The notes beneath the pieces were generated by a model that was not told the DNA's origin, did no database searches, and saw nothing but the letters and a program-made list of their open reading frames with translations. The position numbers were made by a program, and so were the translations under genes. A stretch of 64,000 nt of DNA from an uncultured Campylobacterota bacterium. GTDB lineage: Bacteria > Campylobacterota > Campylobacteria > Campylobacterales > Sulfurovaceae. Location of the stretch: contig CAKZQQ010000005.1 of assembly GCA_937141405.1 (NCBI GenBank), positions 434,001-498,000 of the forward strand, in the 5' to 3' direction. Numbering within the stretch: position 1 is the stretch's first letter; the number at the start of each line of letters is the position of its first letter. Of the stretch, positions 34,886 to 44,453 are shown one piece after another.

Positions 34886-34891
34886 TATAAT
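34886..34891 (+). promoter_or_regulatory. -10 box (TATAAT) upstream of exbB
   Basis: TATAAT on the plus strand 36 bases before the GTG start at 34927, in an AT-rich divergent region shared with gyrA. Confidence 0.45.
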
Positions 34892-34926
34892 TCTTCGTCA
34901 ATTTTAAAATATATAAAGGAATTTTT

Positions 34927-35364
34927 GTGCCAATAGAGCAGCTGAAAAACATTGTTGATTACGGAGTTATCGGGTTACTTGTATTTTTAAGTTTTATCGT
35001 TGTTGCTTTTGCGATAGAGAGAGTTTTATTTTTTCGATCTCTCAAGCTAGAACACTATACCAGTAAAACAAAATTGGAACTTGATCTAAGTAGTCACCTC
35101 TCAACGATAGCTTCCATTGGCACAAACGCGCCATACATTGGGCTCCTTGGAACAGTTCTGGCTATCATCATCACATTTTACATCATAGGCGAACAAGGTG
35201 ATAACATCAATGCAGGCGAGATCATGAAAAACTTGGCTCTCGCACTCAAAGCGACTGCAGCAGGACTTTTAGTCGCCATCCCTGCTACGGCAATCTATAA
35301 TGCACTACTAACAAAGGTCGATAGAATCTTAGCAACATGGGATATAGCACAAGAGAGCCGATGA
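34927..35364 (+). CDS. exbB: ExbB/TolQ/MotA-family proton channel subunit
   Basis: 145 residues, GTG start with AAAGGA six bases upstream. Three transmembrane helices; the family core is GTNAPYIGLLGTVLAIIITFYIIG and LALALKATAAGLLVAIPATAIYN. With ExbD it turns proton flow into force on TonB for outer-membrane receptors such as the one at 15436. It is shorter than enteric ExbB and matches the short Campylobacterota form. It overlaps exbD by four bases. Confidence 0.9.
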   Translation: MPIEQLKNIVDYGVIGLLVFLSFIVVAFAIERVLFFRSLKLEHYTSKTKLELDLSSHLSTIASIGTNAPYIGLLGTVLAIIITFYIIGEQGDNINAGEIMKNLALALKATAAGLLVAIPATAIYNALLTKVDRILATWDIAQESR

Positions 35365-35741
35365 GAAGAGAAAAATTTGATAAGATAAATATAGTTCCGT
35401 TCATTGATATCGTTCTTGTATTGCTCGTTATCGTTCTTGCAACGGCAAGTTTTATAGAAAAAACAGGCATTGATATCGATCTGCCTACTGCATCATCAAA
35501 AAGCAAGGTCGATCCTAAAAATATAGCGATCGTTATAGACGCGAAGGGGAGTTATTTTTATGACGATAAACCTCTCACGCTTGATGAGCTTAGGGAAAAT
35601 ATCACATCACTTGATCCAACCAAAGACAATATAACGGTCACGACCGATAAAGCAAGTTCTTTTGAATCATTTGTTGCGATTATTGATATACTCAAAGCCA
35701 AAAATTTTGAAAAGATATCGATACTCACAAAAAGAGATTAA
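35361..35741 (+). CDS. exbD: ExbD/TolR-family protein
   Basis: 126 residues. I start at the ATG at 35361, which overlaps the exbB stop (ATGA); an ATG at 35337 lies inside exbB. One N-terminal helix carries the essential Asp (NIVPFIDIVLVLLVIV), then a periplasmic domain with IVIDAKGSYFYDDKPLTLDEL. It completes the ExbB/ExbD motor. A tonB gene is not next to it. Confidence 0.9.
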   Translation: MRREKFDKINIVPFIDIVLVLLVIVLATASFIEKTGIDIDLPTASSKSKVDPKNIAIVIDAKGSYFYDDKPLTLDELRENITSLDPTKDNITVTTDKASSFESFVAIIDILKAKNFEKISILTKRD

Positions 35742-35773
35742 GCTACTGTTAGCATTTTATACAATATAACAAT

Positions 35774-36400
35774 TTAAACATTTTTTATATATTTTGGAAA
35801 CCCGATAAGTACTCTTTTTAGCTTAGCTATTATTCTAAAAAATATTTTCTTTTTATTCGCTTTAGACTCTTTTGTGGCATTATATCTCATATTAAATTCT
35901 GCAAGTGCAGCACTGAGGTCTCCTTGGGCATTAATTAAATTCCAAAATTCTAAAAATCCTTCATCAATATTCTCAAGAGTAATTGTTATTTTTTTAGATT
36001 TATCTTTTAAAAACAGATCGATATTGGAATTTACCGTTTCATAATAATCCAACGCAACAGACATAGAATCAGTTTTTTTAGGCAACTTCATCAAAACCCC
36101 ATTTCTATATGCTTTCATAATTCCATACCAATATCGCTTTGCATAACTACGAGAGGTATCATTTTTGTTTCTTTTTAAATGAACATAAAAAGCATCATCA
36201 CCATATTTCTTATCGAGACGACCTAAAAACCAAGAAAGCCGATTATCTGCTTCGATATGATTCTTAGGATAATCTAAACGATCCTCTCCTAACATTCCAC
36301 TTCTCGATTCATGCGCACAAGAGTAATTTGTGATATGACTGCAAGCACGGTTAAATGTTGTTGAACCACACCGACCGGTATTTAATACAAAAATATTCAT
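35774..36400 (-). CDS. sulfotransferase-like protein
   Basis: 208 residues. The N-terminus MNIFVLNTGRCGSTTFNRA matches the PAPS 5'-phosphosulfate-binding loop of sulfotransferases, with R10, S13 and T14 as likely contacts. A second half-motif (HLKRNKNDTSRSYAKRYW) is where the 3'-phosphate site usually lies. The C-terminus is basic. It stands alone between exbD and a thioredoxin gene on the opposite strand, AT-rich, so a transferred gene is possible. The acceptor is unknown. Confidence 0.65.
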   Translation of the reverse strand: MNIFVLNTGRCGSTTFNRACSHITNYSCAHESRSGMLGEDRLDYPKNHIEADNRLSWFLGRLDKKYGDDAFYVHLKRNKNDTSRSYAKRYWYGIMKAYRNGVLMKLPKKTDSMSVALDYYETVNSNIDLFLKDKSKKITITLENIDEGFLEFWNLINAQGDLSAALAEFNMRYNATKESKANKKKIFFRIIAKLKRVLIGFPKYIKNV

Positions 36401-36431
36401 TGCAACTCTCCTCCTAAAAATACAACTCTAC

Positions 36432-36749
36432 TTAACGCTCCAATATCTCATATATTCGTGTAAGTTTCTCCTCAAGCGTATGAATGCTCATGGCTCTTCC
36501 CTCTCTGATGTACTCTTTACCTTCTATAAAAATGATAAGCGTGGGTACACCAAAAACTCCAAGCCAGGCAGCAACTTCAAGATGCTCTTTAGTATCTAAA
36601 AAAGCTCTTTTAATAAATGGAAATTTTTGCTCCAAAAGCTCTTCTATCTTTGGCTTGAGTGCATTACAAACGCCGCAATCCTCCCCGCTAAAGTAGAGTG
36701 CTACGGCTGTATTGTTATGTACTAATGCTTCGATATCTTCAGGACTCAT
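36432..36749 (-). CDS. thioredoxin-family protein (CGVC active site)
   Basis: 105 residues. A thioredoxin fold with EDCGVCNALKPK as the redox motif instead of WCGPC, FLDTKEHLEVAAWLGVFGVPTLIIF with the cis-proline. No signal peptide, so cytoplasmic. It probably reduces disulfides or acts in thiol exchange; CGVC forms are less well defined than WCGPC thioredoxins. Confidence 0.85.
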   Translation of the reverse strand: MSPEDIEALVHNNTAVALYFSGEDCGVCNALKPKIEELLEQKFPFIKRAFLDTKEHLEVAAWLGVFGVPTLIIFIEGKEYIREGRAMSIHTLEEKLTRIYEILER

Positions 36750-36838
36750 AAGCTTCCTTGGAAATGATATTATAATGAAAGATAGTATCTAAAAAACTCT
36801 TTCAGATGAGTTACAGCCTCCCCTAAATGGCAAAAGTG

Positions 36839-36844
36839 TATAAT
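36839..36844 (+). promoter_or_regulatory. -10 box (TATAAT) upstream of yebC
   Basis: TATAAT on the plus strand 34 bases before the yebC ATG, leaving room for the AAAGGAAAG ribosome-binding site. No -35 match. Confidence 0.45.
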
Positions 36845-36878
36845 TTTGAAAATATTTAGGATTAGCAAAGGAAAGATA

Positions 36879-37616
36879 ATGGGAAGAGCGTTTGAATACA
36901 GAAAAGCCGCCAAGATGAAGCGATGGGGAAATATGTCAAAAGTATTTCCAAAATATAGCAAACTCATCACTATGGCAGCCAAAGATGGTGTTCCTGATCC
37001 TGATCAAAATGCCAAACTAAGAACCGTCATCCAAAATGCAAAAGCCGAAAATGTACCTAAAGATGTCATCGAAAATGCTATCAAGCGAGCAAGCGGCAAA
37101 GATACTGCTGACATCAAAGAGGTGCGATATGAAGCAAAAGGACCTTATGGTTTGCAACTCATCATAGAGTGTGCGACAGATAACGGTACTCGCACAGTTG
37201 CCAATGTAAAGGCGATTCTCGTGCGCAATAAAGCAGAGCTTCTTACATCGGGGGCGCTTGATTTTATGTTCACAAGAAAAGCTGTTTTTCTCTTTGATAA
37301 AAGCGATGATATCAATCTTGAAGAGCTTGAGCTTGATCTTATAGACTATGGACTTGAAGAGATAGAAGAAGATAAAGAAGCACAAGAGAATGGGGAGGAT
37401 AAAGATATCATCCGAATTTATGGTGAATACAAGTCATTTGGTGAGCTTAGCAAAGCACTAGAAGATCGCAAGATAGAGGTCACCAAAGCAACGCTTGAGT
37501 TTATCCCAAATACCCCTATAGAGTTAGCTGAAGAGCAACTTGATGATGTAGAATCGCTCATAGAGAAACTTGAAGATGATGAGGATATACAAGTAGTTTA
37601 TACCAATTTAGCATAA
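36879..37616 (+). CDS. YebC/PmpR-family regulator/translation factor
   Basis: 245 residues from the ATG at 36879, which has AAAGGA upstream; the frame is open to a TTG at 36846. It begins MGRAFEYRKAAKMKRWG and contains VPKDVIENAIKRASGKD and YEAKGPYGLQLIIECATDN, the YebC signatures. YebC proteins act as DNA-binding regulators or as factors that help ribosomes through proline-rich sequence, depending on the subfamily; which applies here is unclear. Confidence 0.93.
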   Translation: MGRAFEYRKAAKMKRWGNMSKVFPKYSKLITMAAKDGVPDPDQNAKLRTVIQNAKAENVPKDVIENAIKRASGKDTADIKEVRYEAKGPYGLQLIIECATDNGTRTVANVKAILVRNKAELLTSGALDFMFTRKAVFLFDKSDDINLEELELDLIDYGLEEIEEDKEAQENGEDKDIIRIYGEYKSFGELSKALEDRKIEVTKATLEFIPNTPIELAEEQLDDVESLIEKLEDDEDIQVVYTNLA

Positions 37617-37626
37617 AGATGTAAAA

Positions 37627-37968
37627 ATGAAAAAAATACTTTTAGCGTCTATTTTGTGCTTTGGATTTGTATTTGCAAATGCTGATGCGATCTTAGATGG
37701 TGAGTGGATAAGAGTGGGTGGCGGCAGCGGTAAGATCATGACAATTAAAGATAATGAAGGAAATTTCAATGTCAAATGGATGAACACCTATGCTTATATA
37801 CGGTCGATAAAACAGACAAACCTAACACATTGGAGCTGTGAAATGATCCACAATAAAGGTGCAGAGCTCTTCTGGGAAGAGTGTGGGATCGATCTCGTGG
37901 ATGGTCATAAGCTCATCATCAAAGATAAACACTCCGAGCATATTTTTACAAGAGAAATAGAAAAATAA
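37627..37968 (+). CDS. small secreted protein of unknown function
   Basis: 113 residues with a signal peptide (about 1-19, ANA|D). The mature part is a small beta-rich domain with DGEWIRVGGGSGKIMTI and two Cys (HWSCEM, WEECGI) that could form a disulfide in the periplasm. No family recognised. It follows yebC by ten bases and ends four bases before the convergent flavin-reductase-like gene. Confidence 0.65.
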   Translation: MKKILLASILCFGFVFANADAILDGEWIRVGGGSGKIMTIKDNEGNFNVKWMNTYAYIRSIKQTNLTHWSCEMIHNKGAELFWEECGIDLVDGHKLIIKDKHSEHIFTREIEK

Positions 37969-37972
37969 TAAA

Positions 37973-38542
37973 TTAAATCTCTTCTAATTTTGCGAAGCTT
38001 GCCCCTACTCTCCCAAGAGCATCAAAATGGACTCTTAGCCTCTCTTTATCAGTGATAATCGCATCATCAAAAAAAGCTTTTTTTACATCTAAAAGCAGAG
38101 GTACCGTTTTGCCATCAAGATCAAGCTCCTGCCTTAATTCACAAAAATACGCCACTTGAGCATCTGCTATCATCGGCGGATAAGCCTCATCAATAATCTT
38201 AGTTTCTATCTTGCAAAATTCGGCTTCGCTCTGTTTACTATCCAATGCCTCACTTGTACATACAAGCTGCTCTTTGTGAGTCACATTTGCTAAGCAAAGC
38301 ACGCATTTTTTTGTTGCTCTTAGATTTTTTAATGTATCTTTTGGCTCACCACTCTCCTTATGACCTATGGAGACTACAAGCACTGGCGGGGTTGCACTGA
38401 GTGCATTGAAAAAAGAGAATGGAGCGATATTGATGATGTTCTCATTTTCTGTCACTACCCAAGCAATCGGACGCGGAATTACACTTTGAGCGATTAGCTT
38501 ATAGCGCTCATCTGGGTTTAGGTTTGTAAAATCATATAGCAT
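37973..38542 (-). CDS. flavin reductase-like (FMN-binding split-barrel) protein
   Basis: 189 residues. It starts with a flavin-reductase-like pattern, IPRPIAWVVTENENIINIAPFSFFNALSATPPVLVVSIG, and KDTLKNLRATKKCVLCLAN, typical of the FMN-binding split barrel. Members reduce FMN or act on small substrates. It overlaps the PLA2-like gene at one base (TAATG). Confidence 0.85.
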   Translation of the reverse strand: MLYDFTNLNPDERYKLIAQSVIPRPIAWVVTENENIINIAPFSFFNALSATPPVLVVSIGHKESGEPKDTLKNLRATKKCVLCLANVTHKEQLVCTSEALDSKQSEAEFCKIETKIIDEAYPPMIADAQVAYFCELRQELDLDGKTVPLLLDVKKAFFDDAIITDKERLRVHFDALGRVGASFAKLEEI

Positions 38543-38988
38543 TATTTTTCCTTTTGATTTTTTAAATAGGTATTGATTGCAGATTTAAGCAGTTCAAGCT
38601 TCTTCTTAACCTCTCTTTTCTCCTCAACACTCAAGGCTTTATAGCCTCTAGATTCCGACCATCCGTATCCCCATCGAAAAGATGTCGGCAAATAGGGAGT
38701 ACCCCCTACGCGTACACCTGCTAACATAATCTTAGCAATTTCCGGTTCTCCAGCATTTGTGACACATGTTTTTAAAGCTTCATCTGCTTGCAGACGCTCT
38801 TCTTTTGTACCGCCTTTCCAATAAGCAAGATCGTGGCCTATGCAACAATTTAGCCACTCCGATCTTTGATTGAATGTGCCATCGGGAAATGAGCTGCAAC
38901 CATCAGTTGTAAATAGTTTCAGCTCATTACTCTGAGCGGCTATAGAGATAAAAAATAGAGATACGATACATCTGTTTATAATTTTCAA
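38542..38988 (-). CDS. secreted phospholipase A2-like protein
   Basis: 148 residues with a signal peptide (about 1-19). The mature start has TTDGCSSFPDGT and then NCCIGHDLAYWKGG (C48, C49, H52, D53), the CC-x-x-H-D catalytic arrangement of secreted phospholipase A2 folds, with further Cys (C31, and one in LKTCVT) likely to form disulfides. It could hydrolyse phospholipids in the envelope, but no activity is shown. The calcium loop is not obvious. Confidence 0.65.
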   Translation of the reverse strand: MKIINRCIVSLFFISIAAQSNELKLFTTDGCSSFPDGTFNQRSEWLNCCIGHDLAYWKGGTKEERLQADEALKTCVTNAGEPEIAKIMLAGVRVGGTPYLPTSFRWGYGWSESRGYKALSVEEKREVKKKLELLKSAINTYLKNQKEK

Positions 38989-39011
38989 TTCATACCTTTA
39001 TTGACCAAAAA

Positions 39012-40607
39012 TTAATGCCCATACACCTCGACAAAAGCTTCATAGTCCCCTTCAAAGTCGATGATAGTTCCATCGTCTTGTATCTTGATGATACGATTTG
39101 CAAAAGCATCGATAAGTTCACGGTCATGTGTTACACAGACAACACCACCTTGATATTCGTGCAATGCTTCACCGAGTGAAACGATCGCCTCAAGGTCTAG
39201 ATGGTTATTGGGCTCATCAAGCACTAAGTAATTGGCACTATCCATCATCATCTTACTTAGCATCAACCTATGCTTCTCGCCACCACTGCACGCACTTACT
39301 TTTTTACCCTGCTCTTCTCCTGTGAAGAGCATACGACCAAGACATTTGCGTATCTCATCGATATGCCATTTGGGATCAAAGTTTTGTATCCATTGTGGCA
39401 AAACATCATCACCTTGTATGATATCAGTTGTATTTTGGGGAAAATAGGTAGTGGTGATTGTCTGCCCCCAATTAAAATCTCCACTATCAGATTGTATCTT
39501 GCCCATGAGTATCTCGATAAGTGTACTCTTGCCGACACCATTACCACCGATGATTGCCACTTTATCATTTTTATTAAGCTTAAATGAGAGCTCTTTTAAT
39601 ACCTCTTTATCACCATAGCTTTTTGAAAGTTTATTCACCAAGAGTACTTCATTGCCTATATCTCTATGTGGTTTAAAAACGATAGAAGGGTCTCTTCTGC
39701 TTGAGAGCTTTATCTCGCTTATATCAAGTTTATCGAGCTGTTTTTGACGACTTGTTGCCTGCTTTGCTTTTGAAGCATTGGCACTAAAGCGCGCGATAAA
39801 TTTCTCCAAATCCTCTTTCTCTTTAAGCGCTTTCGAACGCTCAGTTTGTGCCTGTTTTGCTAACAAATTTGCCGCAATATACCACTCATCATAATTCCCT
39901 GTAAACTCTCTAATGGTTTGAAAATCAAGGTCTAAAATATGTGTTACGACGCCGTTTAGAAAGTGTCTATCATGTGAGATTACGACGAGGACACCCTCAT
40001 GACGCTTAAGCTCCTCCTCGAGCCAACTAATCGCTTCAATATCAAGGTTATTTGTAGGCTCATCAAGAAGCAATACATCAGGCTTCAAAAAGAGTACCTG
40101 TGCAAGCAATATCTTAAATTTATCACTACTTGGCAATGAGCTCATAAGCTCACCCTGGGCTGTTTTAGAAAACCCAAGTGCTCCAAGAAGTTTTTCTATC
40201 TTCACATCACTTTCATAGGTTGGATCTTCCTCTGCACAAATCATCTCAAGCTCTGCTAAACGGTTATTGACGGATTCACTCTCAAAATCTCCCTCCATAT
40301 AGAGCTTCTCTTTCTCTTTTTGGGCATCAAAGAGTCTTTTATTGCCATAGAGTACTGCATCACTAAGTGTATAATCTTCAAAAGCATATTGATTTTGTCC
40401 AAGCACTCCAAGCTTTACCCCTGATTGCAGCTGCACTTCACCTTCACTTTGCTCTATCTCGCCTGAGAGTATCTTGATAAGTGTTGATTTTCCGGCTCCA
40501 TTTGCACCTATAAGCCCATATCTTTTCCCTGCATCTAAAGAGATATTGATCTTGTCAAATAGTACTCGTTTGCCGTATCTTTGTGTTAGGTTGATCGTTG
40601 ATAACAA
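39012..40607 (-). CDS. ABC-F family ATPase (YbiT-like)
   Basis: 531 residues with two ABC cassettes and no membrane domain. First Walker A GLIGANGAGKSTL, second IIGGNGVGKSTL; the inter-domain linker near 250-330 includes SRFSANASKAKQATSRQKQLDK. Length and the wording of the N-terminus match E. coli YbiT. ABC-F proteins act on ribosomes to resolve stalls or give antibiotic resistance. The 81 bases to the next gene show nothing notable. Confidence 0.9.
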   Translation of the reverse strand: MLSTINLTQRYGKRVLFDKINISLDAGKRYGLIGANGAGKSTLIKILSGEIEQSEGEVQLQSGVKLGVLGQNQYAFEDYTLSDAVLYGNKRLFDAQKEKEKLYMEGDFESESVNNRLAELEMICAEEDPTYESDVKIEKLLGALGFSKTAQGELMSSLPSSDKFKILLAQVLFLKPDVLLLDEPTNNLDIEAISWLEEELKRHEGVLVVISHDRHFLNGVVTHILDLDFQTIREFTGNYDEWYIAANLLAKQAQTERSKALKEKEDLEKFIARFSANASKAKQATSRQKQLDKLDISEIKLSSRRDPSIVFKPHRDIGNEVLLVNKLSKSYGDKEVLKELSFKLNKNDKVAIIGGNGVGKSTLIEILMGKIQSDSGDFNWGQTITTTYFPQNTTDIIQGDDVLPQWIQNFDPKWHIDEIRKCLGRMLFTGEEQGKKVSACSGGEKHRLMLSKMMMDSANYLVLDEPNNHLDLEAIVSLGEALHEYQGGVVCVTHDRELIDAFANRIIKIQDDGTIIDFEGDYEAFVEVYGH

Positions 40608-40688
40608 AATAGTCCTTCTGTATTGTAATTTATCATTTGTGAGTTTAAATGCAATTTTAGCATATTGTATTAAAAGTCAGCGTTTATT

Positions 40689-41138
40689 TTAACTTTTATG
40701 TTTAGAGATAAGCTCTTCATTGCGTTTGAGTATCCGCTTATAATCTTTTTGTATCGAAAGGTGTTCATCTTTTAAAACCCTCAACTCACTACTCAGCAAC
40801 TCAAGCTGTTCTTGCGCCTCTCGAAGCTTATGTTCCGTCTTAAAAAACTCTTCTTGCTTGGATTCATAAGCAACCTTGGTGCGTTCTAACTCTTCGATAT
40901 ATGCTTTATCTTTTTCAAGCTCTACTTTGAGTGTTTCGTATTTCTTTATGAGTTCTCCAAGCTTCTTTTTTTGCTCTTGGTCTGTCAATGCAAACTTCTC
41001 ATTTTGTTGTTTTATCGTTTTGAGCTTGATAGAAAATCCATTGGCTATGATAATCATCATCAAAAAACTACTCAAAATGATAATCATAATGAGAAACAAC
41101 CATGTACCGGTAGAGAGGTTTGCAATAAGCTCAGCCAT
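40689..41138 (-). CDS. single-pass coiled-coil membrane protein of unknown function
   Basis: 149 residues. One N-terminal transmembrane helix (about 13-33) then a continuous Lys/Glu-rich coiled coil (about 40-145). No family assigned. It lies six bases after lolA and is probably co-transcribed with it, perhaps as an envelope scaffold. Confidence 0.7.
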   Translation of the reverse strand: MAELIANLSTGTWLFLIMIIILSSFLMMIIIANGFSIKLKTIKQQNEKFALTDQEQKKKLGELIKKYETLKVELEKDKAYIEELERTKVAYESKQEEFFKTEHKLREAQEQLELLSSELRVLKDEHLSIQKDYKRILKRNEELISKHKS

Positions 41139-41144
41139 ACAACA

Positions 41145-41669
41145 CTACTCCTCTATGATATCGTAACTACTTGGATAGGAGCAGAACATATCTTGTTGCT
41201 TGATAACTTTATTGCTTGAGCGCATATCGCTAAAAATAATAAGCACAGAGTTATCAAGTCCATCTTTATAGGCCACCCTACTCAGCTCACCCTTTTGATT
41301 GACTTGCAGTGTGTAAATATGCTCTTTATAAGTTGCATTATAGACAGTTGGACGGATAGGCTTTGCCTCTTTGATAAGCCCGATAAGATCAAGACCATCA
41401 TCAAGCAGATAAGCACTCACTTGCTCCAAGTTATGATCGACTATAAGTATCTCTTCCATATTAGAGCAAACATCTTTTTTGGTAGGCGAGAGATAGCTCC
41501 ACTTTATGTTTGAAGGCGAAGAGTAAAGTATTTTGCCTGTATATTTGATCTTCTCTTTTTGTGGGTTTGTTATCTCTTGTGTAAAATTTGCACGAAAAGA
41601 TTTGGGCAATACAATATCGCTTGCAAGAAGGAAAAATGGCATAAATAATAGTATAAATATCTTCTTCAT
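41145..41669 (-). CDS. lolA: outer-membrane lipoprotein carrier LolA
   Basis: 174 residues, signal peptide about 1-16. LolA takes lipoproteins released by LolCDE across the periplasm to the outer membrane. The half-barrel pattern begins SFRANFTQEITNPQKEKIKYTGKILY, with IKWSYLSPTKKDV and TYKEHIYTLQVNQKGELSRVAYKD following; the first segment is the LolA hallmark. A LolC/E-type permease is encoded three kilobases away after secA; LolD is not here. Confidence 0.85.
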   Translation of the reverse strand: MKKIFILLFMPFFLLASDIVLPKSFRANFTQEITNPQKEKIKYTGKILYSSPSNIKWSYLSPTKKDVCSNMEEILIVDHNLEQVSAYLLDDGLDLIGLIKEAKPIRPTVYNATYKEHIYTLQVNQKGELSRVAYKDGLDNSVLIIFSDMRSSNKVIKQQDMFCSYPSSYDIIEE

Positions 41670-41797
41670 AAGGCTCCTAAATTAAAAATTTACTATATCA
41701 AAAGATGACTTTGATACCGTTTTGTAATTATGGCAGAAAATCGTGATGTAAATAGGGTTAGAATAGAATGCTAAACATAATTTTTAGTATATTTCGA

Positions 41798-41803
41798 TAG
41801 AAT
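41798..41803 (+). promoter_or_regulatory. possible -10 box of secA
   Basis: TAGAAT, a near-consensus -10 hexamer, 49 bases upstream of the secA ATG in the AT-rich gap between lolA and secA. Confidence 0.3.
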
Positions 41804-41852
41804 AATCAAACTTAATAGGTAAAATAATAAGCAAATAAGGCAAACTAATATT

Positions 41853-44453
41853 ATGAGCATAGTAGGCAAAATTTTTTCAAACAGAAATGACAGAATAGTG
41901 AAGAAGCTTCTCAAAAGAGCGGCAAAAATCAATGAGCTCGAGATTATCTACAAAGGAATGAGTGATGCGGAACTCAAAGAGAGTTTCGAGGCGCTAAAAG
42001 CAGAAGTGAGTAGTGGTCAGAAAAGTCTTGATGAGGCACTCAATGACTCTTTTGCTATCACAAGAGAGGCAAGCATGCGAGTGCTTAATATGCGCCATTT
42101 TGATGTGCAACTTGTTGGTGGTATGGTTTTGCATGAGGGCAATATCGCTGAGATGAAAACAGGTGAAGGGAAAACCCTCGTTGCAACACTTGCAGTCATC
42201 TTAAATGCCATGGAAGGCAAAGGTGTACATGTCGTTACTGTCAATGACTACCTTGCAAAAAGAGACTCAGACGAGATGGGAAAACTCTATGAATTTTTAG
42301 GCTTTAGTGTTGGGTGTATCACTGCTGATATACATGATGAGCAATCAAGAAAATCACAATACAATCAAGATATAACTTACGGCACAAACAATGAGTTCGG
42401 CTTTGATTACCTGCGAGATAATATGAAGATAAGAGCCGAAGATAAAGTGCAAAGCACCCATAACTATGTCATAGTTGATGAAGTTGACTCAATCCTTATT
42501 GATGAGGCTAGAACACCGCTTATAATTTCCGGCCCTACTAAAAGAGATCAAAGTTATTATGGAAGAGCGGATGCAATCGCGAAAAAGATGATTAAAGGCG
42601 AGAAAAAAGATACAAAACCGGGAGAGCCTGAAGTGACGACCGGTGACTTTATAGTCGATGAAAAAAACAAAGTCATCATCATGACAGAAGATGGATTGGA
42701 AAAAGCGCAGGTACTTTTTGAAGTAGAGAATCTCTATAGCTTGGAGAACGCCGTACTCTCTCACCATTTAGACCAAGCACTCAAAGCACACTATCTTTTT
42801 GAAAAAGATGTTGATTATGTTGTAAGAGATAATGAGATAGTCATCGTTGATGAATTTACCGGAAGATTAAGCGAGGGTAGAAGATATAGCGAAGGACTTC
42901 ACCAAGCACTTGAAGCAAAAGAGGGAGTAATAATCCAAGAAGAGAGCCAAACACTTGCAGAGATAACTTACCAAAACTACTTTAGGCTCTACAATAAACT
43001 AGCAGGTATGACAGGTACGGCACAAACCGAAGCGACAGAGTTTTCTCAGATATACTCGCTCGATGTTATCTCTATCCCTACCAATGTTCCTGTGATGAGA
43101 ATCGATAAAAATGACCTTATCTACAATACAGAAAAAGAGAAACTGGATGCCGTTACCATGAAAGTAAAAGAGCTCCATAAAAAAGGGCAGCCAGTACTCA
43201 TAGGAACTGCATCAATTGAAAAGAGTGAGATGATTCATGAGAGACTTGCAAAAGAGAAGATTCCACACACTATACTCAATGCTAAAAATCACGAAAAAGA
43301 GGCTGAGATTATCAAAAATGCCGGTGAAAAAAGTGCCGTAACAGTAGCAACCAATATGGCAGGGCGTGGTGTTGATATCAAGATTTTAGATGAAGTGCGA
43401 GAACTTGGTGGCCTCTATATACTAGGTACTGAACGCCATGAAAGTAGAAGGATAGACAATCAGCTCCGAGGAAGAAGCGGAAGACAAGGAGATCCGGGAG
43501 AGAGCCAGTTCTATCTGAGCCTTGATGATAATCTTCTAAGAATATTTGGTGGTGAAAAAATAAGAAACATTATGAATAAAATAGGTGTGCAAGAGGGAGA
43601 ATACATAGATTCCAGGATTGTTACAAAGAGTGTAGAAAAGGCTCAAAAGAAAGTAGAAAATATGCACTACGAGTCTAGAAAACATATCTTAGAATATGAT
43701 GATGTAGCCAATCATCAAAGAAAAGCTATCTATACATTTAGAAATCAACTCCTTGATCCAAATTTTGATATAGCTTCTAAAATCAAAGAAAACAGAAGTG
43801 AGTATGTAAATTATATCCTTGATGCATGCGATATCTTTGATGGAACTCTCGATGAAGATATTGATCCAAGCAAGATTGCACTTATGCTCAAAGAAGATGT
43901 CAATATCGAGTTCAATCTCCATAATCTACAATCTAAAAATAGAGATGAACTCTACGAATACATCATAAATGAACTTGAAAAGAATTATGAAGAAAAAATG
44001 CAGCCACTTGCTAGTGAACAAAGGGATGAGATAGAACGTGTACTCTATCTGCAAGTACTCGATCCTGAATGGAGAGAACATCTTTATGAGATGGATGTGC
44101 TTAAAACGGGTATTGGACTTCGTGGTTACAACCAAAAAGATCCCCTTACGGAGTATAAACAAGATAGTTATAGACTCTTTAGTGATCTCATTGTACGGAT
44201 TAAAAATGAAGCTATCAAACTGCTTCAACTCGTGCAATTTGATTTTAAATCAGCCGAAGAAGAGAAAGAGGCGATAGAAAAGATAAGGGATGAGCTTGAA
44301 GTTGAAGCCAATGAGCCTCAAAATGATGATGTAACACAACCGATAAGTGGCGTAAAAAAACCGAAAAGAAACGATCCATGCCCTTGTGGTAGTGGGAAAA
44401 AATATAAAAACTGTCATGGCAAAAGCGGACCGAAAGAAGGACTCCTCTCTTGA
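41853..44453 (+). CDS. secA: preprotein translocase ATPase SecA
   Basis: 866 residues. It drives Sec export through SecYEG. Walker [16 protein letters not shown]-type [17 protein letters not shown], and the motor motifs [15 protein letters not shown] are present, and the C-terminus is a zinc-binding SEC-C motif ([17 protein letters not shown]). Length matches Campylobacterota SecA. The last codons overlap the start of the LolC/E-type permease (TTGA), so they are translationally coupled. Confidence 0.97.
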   Translation: MSIVGKIFSNRNDRIVKKLLKRAAKINELEIIYKGMSDAELKESFEALKAEVSSGQKSLDEALNDSFAITREASMRVLNMRHFDVQLVGGMVLHEGNIAEMKTGEGKTLVATLAVILNAMEGKGVHVVTVNDYLAKRDSDEMGKLYEFLGFSVGCITADIHDEQSRKSQYNQDITYGTNNEFGFDYLRDNMKIRAEDKVQSTHNYVIVDEVDSILIDEARTPLIISGPTKRDQSYYGRADAIAKKMIKGEKKDTKPGEPEVTTGDFIVDEKNKVIIMTEDGLEKAQVLFEVENLYSLENAVLSHHLDQALKAHYLFEKDVDYVVRDNEIVIVDEFTGRLSEGRRYSEGLHQALEAKEGVIIQEESQTLAEITYQNYFRLYNKLAGMTGTAQTEATEFSQIYSLDVISIPTNVPVMRIDKNDLIYNTEKEKLDAVTMKVKELHKKGQPVLIGTASIEKSEMIHERLAKEKIPHTILNAKNHEKEAEIIKNAGEKSAVTVATNMAGRGVDIKILDEVRELGGLYILGTERHESRRIDNQLRGRSGRQGDPGESQFYLSLDDNLLRIFGGEKIRNIMNKIGVQEGEYIDSRIVTKSVEKAQKKVENMHYESRKHILEYDDVANHQRKAIYTFRNQLLDPNFDIASKIKENRSEYVNYILDACDIFDGTLDEDIDPSKIALMLKEDVNIEFNLHNLQSKNRDELYEYIINELEKNYEEKMQPLASEQRDEIERVLYLQVLDPEWREHLYEMDVLKTGIGLRGYNQKDPLTEYKQDSYRLFSDLIVRIKNEAIKLLQLVQFDFKSAEEEKEAIEKIRDELEVEANEPQNDDVTQPISGVKKPKRNDPCPCGSGKKYKNCHGKSGPKEGLLS

